This document shows positions 39,639-50,700 of a DNA stretch of 64,000 nt, piece by piece. Source of the stretch: Limnoperna fortunei (taxonomy: Eukaryota > Mollusca > Bivalvia > Mytilida > Modiolidae). Location of the stretch: positions 40,654,636-40,718,635 of the forward strand of contig OX104124.1 of the NCBI GenBank assembly GCA_944474755.1. Reading direction: 5' to 3'. The translations under genes were made by a program, and so were the position numbers. Position 1 is the stretch's first letter. Every line of letters starts with the position of its first letter. The notes under the pieces are model-generated. The model saw only the letters and a list, made by a program, of their open reading frames with translations, made no database searches and was not told where the DNA came from.

Positions 39639-41844
39639 TTAATTATAGGTATTTTGGTCACAACTTACATTCTGACTTTCATGTATAATAATTTTCGCAA
39701 AACATCCAAAAACAAATTTGTCAAATGGATTCAAGAGTAACTCTAGATAATAAGACGTCTTCACACCTGCAGAATTCAGCAACCTATTTCTGACCATTTT
39801 CGGACATATTTTACGACCATTCTTACCAATGTTACAAATAAATGTCGCTGTGGCATTCTGGAATCGACTGAGAAAAACATGAATCATGCGTTACACATTG
39901 ACATCCGATCCCAGACTTACTTAAGAAGATAACATAATAAAATTATGAAGTGTAATTGATAACTACCCTCTAAAAACACTCAAACATTAAACATGACATG
40001 TATAAATAGGAGTGTAATAAAATTAAATTAGGTTTCTTCCTTCCCTTACATTGGATTTTCATGTCTGCATTCTTGTGTTAAATTTAGTATTTTATTTAAT
40101 TTAAGTGTGTTTACGGATAGTGTTTCTTTCATAAGAGTCTTTTTAGTTGTTAGAATTACAAACTGTTAATATTATATTTCTGTTTGTGTTTAAATTTGGT
40201 TACGTTTTATAATCGTAATTAGTTAAAACAGTACATAGAAATATTTGTAAAGAATCGGAAAACACTAATGAGACAATTCACAGGAGTAATAGGTAAAATA
40301 AATATAAATTATATTATTTTGTAGTCTTCTTGAATTAAGCGTAAATTAGAAGACAAAATCAAAAGATCAAACGCAATAACTTAATCAAGACGTCGTGGCT
40401 AACAAAGAAAAGCTTACCAGAACATGTAGCAAATACTAAAATACCACAATCAAACAACTTTGGAAAAAGTTGTAATATTAAGAGTTTCCAAGTGTGAGCA
40501 CATTCTTCCTTACTAGGAAAAGACACAACACATTGTACAATGCATAGATTTAATTCTAGTGCCGGAATTATAGTCGCATAATTTCTTATAAAAGATATTG
40601 CATCCTCTTAAGTCGAAGTTAATTGTATGTTTCTCGAAATTAATGTTCTCATTAAGATGGCGAGTGCTGTTCGTAGTCAAGTTTGACAAAAGCCGTAATG
40701 ACTACTGACCAGGGATATTATTATTCAATGATAAAGAATTCGGTTCAGTTTGTGTAAAAAGAAATAAATTTTGTCAGCAATCGGTTTTAAGTCGGTTCGG
40801 ATTATTTGAATTGCCCATTATGGACCTAAGATAATATTACAACATAAACCGTCTTAAAAATACACCTGTTACTAAACATATGATATTATTAGAAATAAGT
40901 TGTTGTGGCAGTTAAGATCTTAACAATGTACTTTGTCTGCTTGTCCTGTTTTGATAACCCCAAATCAAAACGAATGAACTGGACTTGTCGTATAAAAAGG
41001 TGTCTCAAGTAAATATATATATAAAATGTCCTTCTTTCATTTGATAGCTACCATTAAATGCAGATGTCGATGTTGATGTGTAAATTTGGAGCTAATTTGA
41101 GGAAGATTTGGCCCTTGCATGAACTCCCACTATTGATTTCCGACTGTCGTGGAACACATTTGCATGCTAAGATTACCTAAGTAAAAAGAACAGGACACAT
41201 GAGGCAAACCTGGCACAAGACGTTGCACTGAGATATCTGCTTTAAACTACCAGCTACTCTTTGTGTAGCTTTTTAGGCGACCTATCGTGAAGTAAAAAAC
41301 GAATGGCTGTGTAATTTGACCATGTAAGTTTTTCTTAAACCAAAACAATTACTATGGAAATATTAATCTCAAATTGCTTATTTAAGATAATTCAATTTAA
41401 TTGACGAGCAAAATCAAAGCTTTCAACGAACTGTAGATGAGACTTACAGTTTCGGAACCAGCGATGTCAATAAATGACAAAAACGATTTCACATTCAATA
41501 CCAAGTCATTTTATTGTAATATTTCTTTGTGATTAATTTTAAACAGTAACTGATTATATGATAATTTCATTGTTATTCAGAACAGCAAGAACTTCCATGT
41601 AAAATTAAATGGTGTTGTATATTACATTATTTGTTGGTGAAATTCAAGTTATCAGATTGAATAAAAATATTTCATTATTCTTACTGTATTCAGGTAGTAG
41701 TGTTCCCAGTGTCCTATCTACATACTTGCATAGCGCATCGCAGGAGACGGAATAGAAAAGCCTTTTGAATGAAAGCGTTGTCAGGTCATAACGCAAGCCA
41801 TGGATCATACAGTCCATGCACAAAATAAAAAAAATGACATTCAA
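39639..41844 (-). CDS. Tentative Cys-containing small protein, two exons, 5' end unresolved
   Basis: Two minus-strand open pieces join in phase: 41726-41844 (ends CDALC plus two bases, donor gtatgt) and 39639-39867 (acceptor 'tttttctcag', continues RFQNATATFICN). The joined frame would give up to about 115 residues with the late cysteines spaced x3, x12, x9, x27 and x13. An AATAAA lies 10 bases beyond the TAA stop, which supports a 3' end. The upstream limit is weak: the frame opens after a stop without an ATG at the hydrophobic FFILCMDC run, so either another exon precedes it or translation starts at the internal ATG. No known domain was recognised, and it may be chance. Confidence 0.25.
40640..40860. 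repeat. Third partial copy of the A/B duplication edge
   Basis: Shares 'ttttaagtcggttcggatta' (40780-40799) and the following 'aatattacaacat' with 30.15 and 36.72 kb. Only this edge of the duplicated block is recognisable. Confidence 0.5.
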
Positions 41845-42099
41845 AAAACTAAATTACAACTTAGCTAATAGAAACAAGCAGTTTGCTACATTACTGTCAT
41901 CATTTTATGTTACTTAAGGTCTTAATTGATATCAGATCAAAGTTAATGTTGAAATATATAGCGAGTACGAATTTGTTGGTCTTAGTAATACAGAAATTGG
42001 TGTTCCACATACATTGTAGAATGTATTAATTAAATGCCGCGACAATGTCTTCGACATTCTAAATGACTGTAATTTAAGCGAACATAAAAAATTATAATG

Positions 42100-42370
42100 C
42101 TCATTAAGATTATTGGTTTTATTCTTAGTTTAGTCAGCTTTATTAATAATTCTAATGACAAACTTCAATGAATGGTATTATTCAACCTCTGCTGACGTTT
42201 TCGGTAATAGGAAATAAATGATGTTAACAGGACTAATTTTAAGTCGGCTGGGAATACTAATTTCTTGCTTTGCTGAGTCGCTAGTTTAATTCTGGAGTTT
42301 GACAATACGCTGTAGTTTCTGAATTATTTTAATGGTGACCAAGAACTATTACAACAAATATAAAAGGCAA
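42100..42370. repeat. Fourth partial copy of the A/B duplication edge
   Basis: Shares 'ttttaagtcggctgggaata', 'ggtgaccaagaactattaca' and 'acaaatat' with 30.15-30.27 and 36.72-36.85 kb. Confidence 0.5.
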
Positions 42371-43000
42371 GGCATAAAAAAGAAGCTAATATTTCATGTC
42401 TAAAACGATGGCTTATTCAGCGACGCAATATATATTTCTTCAAGTAGCAAATTGTGCGTGCTTTTATCTAAGGCTAAAATAAAAAAATATCTTGATATCA
42501 TTATAAAAAGTCAAGCGGTGATTGAAATATTTCTACTCACTGGAAAGTATCTAGTCATCGTACGTTTTAAAAATCAAACTCATCATGTCAACAGAAGATT
42601 GCCGAAAACAAAGATAGTACTATTTATATCGTATCCGCTGCATTTGAGCGAAATACCAGTTCGAACAATTTAACAAGGTATTAAAACGTACTTTCTAATT
42701 AATCTGCATGGGATTTAGAATTTTTACAGGAAACAGTGGATACATGTATTTCATACCTGTGTTTATATGATCGTCATGAGGCTTTGTTGCATGAGTGTTT
42801 AAGGTGATTAGTCACATGCCTGTCAACACTAAGGTTGGTGATTAAAACATTATGGTATGCTTCATGTATTCGACTCTAACCGTTGTTGACACGGATTGCT
42901 AGCGTTCATACCAAATACGAATAAGGCTGGCATCGAGTATACCACGTTAGGAATTGATCTTTAACAAACAACCCCGCAGTTAACTTGCAACTGACCAATA

Positions 43001-43350
43001 AAATAGCTTTGTAATATTCTTGAGGGTGTTAATCTTTGCAGCCCTTCTATAAAACTCGGAATAAGACATTCAATGTGGTATTTACACTAGACAGACGTCT
43101 CTAGAATGGTGTCAATCTAGATACTAAGTCGCTACAATGCTTGTTTTATCACTTTCAAAAGGCAGTACCTTACATAAAATAGCTTTGTCATTTTCTTGAG
43201 GGTGTTCTATCTTTGCAACCCTTCTGAAGAACTCGGAATTCAATGTGGTGTTTACACTAGACATACGTCTCTAGAATGGTGTCAATCCAGATACTAAGTC
43301 GCTATGATGATTTTATTTATCACTTTAAAAAGGTAGCACCTTACATAAAC
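43001..43350 (+). repeat. Tandem duplication, two units of about 175 bp
   Basis: Unit 1 starts at 43001 and unit 2 at 43177, both 'aaatagctttgt'. Both contain 'cttgagggtgtt', 'acgtctctagaatggtgtca' and 'agatactaagtcgct'. No ORF. Confidence 0.85.
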
Positions 43351-46300
43351 ATTATTCTAAATAGACAGTTAGCCAGGTATACAATTTAGCTCAATATTAT
43401 ATGTGGAGGTAATTTGACATATTGTTCTATATAATAGATAGTTTGGCATGTTCAAATATTATTCATATTATATAATTTCTTTCGCGTTGAATGGAAAAAC
43501 TTATAGAATTTAAATTACGCATTTTAGCTTCCAACGTATCGTATTTGTTTCACGTTGTTTACTTATTGTAGCAATTTGGTACCAGACAAAAGTCTCCTTT
43601 TCCTCGTCATTACGCGCAGGGTAAAAAGATTTAAAAGAATGTTGCTTTTTACTCGTTACAATACTGCTGACAAATTGTTAAGTTAATTTAAGAACCATAA
43701 TTAAGTTTAGGCTTTTTATTCATTTTTGTCATTTGTCATTAACGCCATCATATTAACTATTTTGCTATTTTTCCCGTGCATAAATAAGCGCGATATTTCC
43801 GTCTGCAATGCTATACATCGATAAACATCATACAGACAGAAGCATAATTACTGTACGTATTAAAGCAGCACCAAATAAGGGTCTGATAACAATCCTTTAT
43901 TAAAGCGTTGCCGTGGGTGTACATTAAATCTTATCAATTACAAATTGTATAGAATATTAATGACGTAATATTAAATAAATGTTGTTTTTATAATTATATG
44001 TTTATCAGTTAACAAGAATTGGGCGCAAATTCTAATAATTTCGGTTTAAATTAAATTCAAAACATATTAAACAAATTAAAGTTATTCCACGAAATCCAAT
44101 AATGCTTAGTTTCAGACTAATAAACAATGACATATGAACTATTTAAACGCCTGGCTTTTTTAGGTCTCGAACAGTAGCTTGCCCGATTATCTGAGCAACC
44201 CATGATGATTGCTTGACATGCCTATATTATTTTAGCTTTTATTCATCGTTGTCAGATGGTCTAATATGGTCTAAGTGCTTACCCTTTAATTTGTTTTAAT
44301 ACTCGTTCATAAAATACTATGCAGACTTACATTAGGGTGATACATTATTAATCTTATGAATTCTTTTAGGGGCTAAATTTATTCTACAACTTCAGTTTAT
44401 CAAAGCTACCAAATGCCCCTTAGCGATAATAGGTTGACCTGGACAAGAACCAAAAGTATACAAAAGTTAATAAAAAAGTAAACTACATGCGCAAAAAGAC
44501 AAAAATTGAGATAATAGTGGGTTAAATAATAGAATATGGTTATTCTTGCCACATATGTACTGAGAAGTATACCAAGCATGCAAATAAGAGAAATAAATAG
44601 CGACAGAAAAAAAGGATCAGACTCCTAATTATACTTCCAGCGAGACGATTAATTTTTTAATAGCAAAGTTCTTGTATTTTGTTGTAATACTTCTGCAACA
44701 GCGTATGTGTCGCGTAGACCATGTGAAAATCAGTGTATTTTGTACAGTAGTGTTAATAGTTGTTATTACCGCATTATTAAGTTGCGATACGTTTTCTTCA
44801 CACTCAAGAATGAGTTAGAATGACTACTGCCAAACAAGCAATTTCATTAGTTGATATTTTTTAGGATTGACGTCATACGAAAATCTTCTAGGCCGGGAGT
44901 TTCCTAGCTAAGTTTGTCAGGGTTTTGTGGACACATCTGTACATAGAAACCCTGACTTGTGAGAATGGAATACATGTGGATAAAAACAGAAGTTTTATAA
45001 GGCAATTTAAGTCAAAAGCACGCGCATCCTCGACGACGACCATAGTACATCAACAATGCGAACTAATTTGAGATAAACAGATATGTATTGTGCACGAATT
45101 ACATAAAATATCCTAAAATAAATTATTATTGTTTTCTTATACAACGCAATAATAAGAATAGAATAAAATTGAATAACAGACTGTTGTTTGATGGATGTGT
45201 AATAGCGTTGGTCATACACACACAATTTGCTGCGGCGCACGTTTTAACATGCCGATAACATTTAGAAAAACATTGGATTTTATTCTGAAATAATTATTAC
45301 ATGCTGAGCTTCCAAAAAAGATTTTTGTTATTATTAAAAACAACCAAATCTCTATTTCCCAAATAACGTATTGAACACTACCTTCCAATTTTAAAGAAAG
45401 GCACAGGTATTCAAATTTCGAGTAAGAAATACAAAATGCATTACTATTAGCTTGGTACGAGTAACAGTTCTGTGAAATACTTACCGTTAGGGTTATGAGA
45501 TCTTAGTGGTAGACAGTTGGAAAAACTCGATGCATTTCCAGTAATAAATTCTTTTAGAACGTTTCGTCAAATATATTTATTTAAAGTTCACCTTCAGAAG
45601 CAAGTTAAATTATGTCTCACGACAAAACTTGATGTAAACAACTTAATTCGTTTTATAGTGATGCTTTGTGCTTTAATGTACTTTCACGAAAAGTTTTCAA
45701 TTTCATTCCAAACAACAGATTGACGCAGTCTACCTATATTTGTGCTGCGCATTTTATCATCAAGTTATTATTTTTCTAATTTATATGTTTAATGTTAACC
45801 CTTAGGACAAGGAGGGAGCGCTATACAGTTATTTTCCCTTTTATTGTTTTGTTATTTGGAAAGACAGTGTACAATTCAATAAATTTAAATTACTATAAAG
45901 TGCATAGAACTATAAAATCTAATTTAAAATGGTGTTTTTGTATCAACTGATGCTATTCGCAGCATGTTTATTTTAAATGGCATTCTTTGTTTTCCTTTAG
46001 TATTGTATGTAGCCTGGTGAGGGTAATGCTCGAGCCAGAAGCTGTTTCCAATAGATAAGTCCATATTTTTAGGACATAAATGTAAATACAAAAATATCAG
46101 ACACCTTTATGAAACTATGGTAAATGTTAATTGTTCGTGAAAAAATGATTTCGATAGATAACAGTAAAACAATGCTTAGTTTGAGACAGTTTGCATAAAA
46201 GTTACTCAGCAAGTCGCGATTTCATGACAATACAAAACAAATTTAGTACGTTTGCAAGAACAATTAAATGCTCTACAGAGCTTTTGTAATCAGAACGCAT

Positions 46301-46899
46301 ACACAGATATACATGTTAAAATATCATAAAAAACAGCACAAAAAGCTATGTAAGCGGATATCTAGTTACAACAGGTTAATGAGATAATATAGAAAGCATA
46401 AAAAGCGTAAAATACAGGCAGGCAATCAGTGAGTAAAATACAATGGTCTATGACTAAACCAAACTTTAACCTTTGTCATACAGGATGTATCTTTCTTACA
46501 TATAAATAAACTGTCAAATAGATATACATAGAGTAGCACTAGATTGGGAGAGGAGCTAAACAATTTAAAATGTATAGATAACATTATATGTTCATTACCT
46601 ATATACAAAATTAATTCACCTTTAGAGTTTCCAACGGTTTTTATTGTATTTTTGCCATGTTTTTATTCAGAACTTAAATAGCACATAGCGTTGCTTGCTT
46701 TGTTGGGACGTCTTTGGCTTAAAAATAAATTGTGTTGATATGTCTGACCCCTTTGTCGTTGTAGCCGAAATTTAAAGGGAAAATTTAAGTTGTAATCTTG
46801 ACTGTAACGGATGCATATCTTGAAACTTTGAAAAATGGCACTATTTGCATGGCTTTGACTATAGTTAGAGGGTCCCAAATCTCGACCAAACGAGCCTGG
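43351..46899. other. Largely featureless
   Basis: Apart from the hairpin repeat at 44.89 kb I see only small ORFs (45.0, 45.5, 46.4 and 46.7 kb) without domains or splice partners. This is the region downstream of the LU gene's end. Confidence 0.5.
44886..44975. repeat. Short dispersed hairpin repeat, copy 1
   Basis: 'gggagtttcctagctaagtt' and 'tgtcagggttttgtggacac' end in 'aaaccctgacttgtga', which pairs back with 'gtcagggttt'. A second copy is at 58.59 kb. Confidence 0.6.
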
Positions 46900-47105
46900 T
46901 TAGCTCTCGTGTGGCGGGTAGAGGGAGCTTTATCAGGTCACCATTAAAAAGCCTTACCATCTTTTCACGGACCATAGTGGGTTTAGTGTTTGGAAAGTAC
47001 CACGCTTCCTGCACGATAAATGACATTTTTTTGAATAGACAAATATGCTTACCGTTACAAAATCAGAAACCTTTCCAGTGGCAGCACAATTTTGTTCCCT
47101 AAAGT
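46900..47105 (+). mobile_element. Dispersed repeat family A, copy 4
   Basis: Contains 'cacggaccatagtggg', 'ctgcacgataaatgac' and 'tttccagtggcagcacaat', matching copy 2 in reverse and copy 61.2 kb in the same orientation. The plus ORF here is a shadow of the repeat. Confidence 0.45.
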
Positions 47106-47494
47106 TTGTAAATCAATCGATTATTTGCTTGTATTAATTACTATCAATCGACATTTTGACCGGTAGTCGCCACAGGATTGTTAGAGAGAATATTCATAGT
47201 GATTATTGTCTCTTTTTTGAAGGGTTATAGGGCATGTACCTACCTGTTAACTGTCAGAAAAAAAGACAAAAGAAAACAAGTTACCAATAATCATTATGGA
47301 AATTGTCAAAAGTAAGCAGATAGTTAAATTGGTAATAAATACGATTTGAAAGTAGAGATATATTCTATCAATTTTCTAAAAGCTGATTACCTATAGTATA
47401 TGACAACTTCCGTTGTTATGAAACATGTTATGCGTTGCGAAGGAAAAATATATAAACATGGATAATACTCAAGATTGTATTTGTTTTGAATTAT

Positions 47495-47761
47495 TTAAAC
47501 TTTATTATGTGTTGTAGCTGACATTCCTGTTGTTGTAGAAGACATTTTTGATGTAGGTAATGTTGTTTGTGTTTTTAAAACCGTTGTTAATGTTGCACCA
47601 GAGGAAATGGTAGTAGTTACATTTTGCTCGCCACATCCAAGATTACAGAGGTCACCAGTACAACATCGGAAACATAGAGTTGCTCGTTTATGCACTTCTC
47701 TGTTAAGCTTTGATTGTCTCCGACCGAACCCGTGCGATATTGACATAAGTCTATCACATAC
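47495..47761 (-). CDS. LU gene exon 8: end of LU domain 2, Thr/Ser-rich tail and stop
   Basis: The terminal exon has 88 codons and a TAA stop, acceptor 'attttgcag'. It starts VCDRLMSISHG, carries CFRCCTGDLCNLGCG and then runs into about 40 residues dominated by Thr and Ser, typical of O-glycosylated stalks. The stretch between cysteines 7 and 8 is seven residues longer than in domain 1 and rich in Arg and Lys. An AATAAA lies across the last codons before the stop. Confidence 0.87.
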   Translation of the reverse strand, partial: VCDRLMSISHGFGRRQSKLNREVHKRATLCFRCCTGDLCNLGCGEQNVTTTISSGATLTTVLKTQTTLPTSKMSSTTTGMSATTHNKV

Positions 47762-50700
47762 CTGCAAAATATTCACATGAAAACAATGTTAAACCTTCAG
47801 AGGTTGGATAAAAAGCTGTCATTCTAATTTGACGTCCTTCAAACATTTTGGAAACAAACCCTTATTTAAATATTCAACAAAATATGTCTGTTCCAGCCAT
47901 TTTTAAAAATCACAACCCCGTGTGCTGATGTTTTTGCTTGCCTTTTTGTATCATTCCTCTGTATTACGAAAATAAAAAAAAATTGTCCACGATAACACGT
48001 CCATATTTTATACGATGTCTTTTTTAATCACACGTCTTTGCCAAGTTATGTTTTTAAATGACCTTGTGTTGTTTATCAGTGTTATTCCTACATCCGCGAG
48101 ACTTATCCGTCCTTCACCGCAAACGAATTTACTGTATCGAAATAAAAACAAAACCAAATTTCTCAACACGAAAGGTGATCAAATCCGGGTTACTACAAAA
48201 ACACGATAAAAACAATAAAAGAACAAAATTAGTGAATAATCCGAACGCCCACAAAAACCTGCGAGCACTCTGATTCCTCTGGTGAGTAATCAATAGTTTT
48301 CCTCGTATCAGACACACGCTGAGTAACTTATCTTTATGTCTCGGAACAGTTTTTTTGGGAAAGATAAAAGCCTAATATGGCCTAGTTTGAGTAAAGTATT
48401 AGTCAACAAAAGGATCTAGGAAATCTTAATATCGATCGCAAGCGCTAAAATAACATACAAATTGTGAAATATACATACCATGTTTCTTTAAAGTTTTATT
48501 TTTCCGAAAAAACTTACCTTTTTGTAACCATTATGATGGTTCATTCATCGAAAACTCTCTTAGATAAATTAAAGTTAAGTAAACAGTTCCACGGTTCGTA
48601 TATTTGTTCAGGGGAATTGTCTGCTTAACAGACCGTTAAATTAAAGGTGTAAACAAACATATTTTGAATAATCTCATTAAATTTAAGTCATTTCTTATTG
48701 TCGGCAAAAAATCTGACTAAGCTGACTTTAGGCATGTAACTATGAACAAATAATTACTACCTAGATTTCAACCCATCAGTTAAATAGGACAGGTTGGTCA
48801 ATTTTCTAAGTATATATTTACTGCATTTTGCATATATACAGAAATATTTGGGTTGTTAAATTTTTCATGATGTTTAACTAGATTGATTGATTGTTTGTTG
48901 TTTTACGTCCAGCAAGAAATATTTCAGCTATATTAAGGACGTTGTTTAACTAGATGCAAATGGCTTAAGCCCAAATTTAACATAACAATTTAACATAACG
49001 TTTAGAATTTTGGTGACAAAAGCTCTAAAACATCTCATTCATTTCGATTTTAAATATTGTCTTGGTGAGTCTAGATGAGAAAAAAACGCGCGTCTTGCGA
49101 AGTAAGTTTTTAAATCTTAAAATTGATGATGACATTTTACTTGAAAACATTTCAACTAAAACTATAAAATGAATGTTAACGCATTTAAACAGGCAGTATT
49201 TTAGCTATAATAAATATAAAAAAACTTCACAAATGATAAAATGCCTTGACTTGGCATATCGTCAGATTTTCATAAAATGTAGTAAATATAAATTTGATAA
49301 TTATGTTTACATGAAATTCGTGTATTCGAAACATTAATTTAACCATGCCTAAACGGTTTTTAATTGCATTCGCTTTGTTCCGTAATAGGCGGGTGCAATT
49401 TGATCGTTTTCAAACGTTTAAAGTGTATTTAACTGATATCTATTATTCTTTTTCGTTTTAGATTTTATTATAGTACAATTTTGTTCCGTTTGGAAGGAAT
49501 TCTATATCTCAGTCGCTGTATCCGAACATATTTTTCAGAAGAGTTATCTGACAAAATGTTTTTGATTTCAAAACACATTATTGTATCGATTACAGATCTC
49601 ATATAGACACAAATAACATACCCCAAGACAATGTGTTATGCACTTGCAATGCAACAGAGTTTGCTAACAGCAAATTGCGCTATAATTATTAAAAATTAAC
49701 AACGACACAGAATATATGCATAAAATTAATATTTTAATCAATATATATTAGTTTTGAGCGGTTTCCTGTGTTGGGGAATCTAAATTAATTGCGCAGTATG
49801 TATAGAAGTCACAAACATACTTTTACCATTTTCATGTATAGACAATGAAATGGTTTCATTTTTATCGCTCTTTATTGAATCATTTTTCGTTAGATCAGAT
49901 TAAAAGAAATGATGATTGTTTTGTAGATGAACGGGTACACGAACAGGGTAATTTTTCTTCTTTTCGGGTTTTTCAGTTTAACGTTTGAAAATATGAAAGC
50001 AGAAAGTTTCCCCAAATTTTTAATTAAGTACACAATGATTGTGTTCCGATTGTTATTGGATACACCTATTACATGAATGGATGATTAAATGAACATGAAA
50101 TGGTGATGAATGAAAATGGGATGGGACACAAGGAAAAATAGGGGTAACGGATTTTAGATTGCCACTGGCAAATGGGAGGATGGATAGGGTCGGGCAGTTC
50201 AGCCTCCTGTAGCGGGATCGAAATCCCTGCTCATAGCGAATACTACAGCAGCGTTCTTTAACGTGCGAGGAACGTGGCATTTTTCCCAACACGGTGCACT
50301 AATATGGTTTGCGGTCAGGTTTTCCGTATTATGGCCTGACAACCCCAGCTTGCCAGGGGTATCCCATTCAACCACCTGGGGCACACATCCCAGTCGGTCT
50401 TTAGGCAAACCGACCTGACACGCCGGTCAGGGTTCTGGGCGCTATTTAGTCGCCTTTTACGACAAGCTAGCGCGACTGCGGTCTATTCTTTTGGCCACCC
50501 GGATCCCGCACGGGGCTAAAATATTGAGATAATATAGATACAAAACAGACATAAAACTTCAAATGAATAGGCAAATCATTATACTAAATATATAACAACT
50601 TACTGTTTTGGTTCCACACTTTGCCGTGTAAGTTACATCAAACGTTGGGTGTGGTGTCTTAAGTATTTCACATAACTGAAATAGCAAACAAAATAATGCT

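Larger units (their letters stand above)
47762..50603 (-). other. LU gene intron 7
   Basis: A 2.8-kb intron. It contains a fragment of dispersed repeat family A near 48.88 kb and a longer GC-rich copy at 50.06-50.52 kb. Short ORFs near 48.0-48.3 kb overlap on both strands and look like chance frames. No other exon with LU cysteines was seen. Confidence 0.6.

Noticed and set aside
39633..39737. Plus-strand frame reading like a membrane segment and basic tail (ELIIGILVTTYILTF...) after an acceptor-like 'ttattacag'
   Set aside because: It overlaps the better supported minus-strand exon and has no upstream exon or start that I could find.
41842..41844. Hydrophobic N-terminus read as MNVIFFILCMDC for the tentative 39.6-41.8 kb gene
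   Set aside because: The first codon is TTG, not ATG, so this is not a demonstrated signal peptide start.
50053..50408. Two minus ORFs in GC-rich sequence
   Set aside because: Both fall within a dispersed repeat copy in an intron; no protein family fits.
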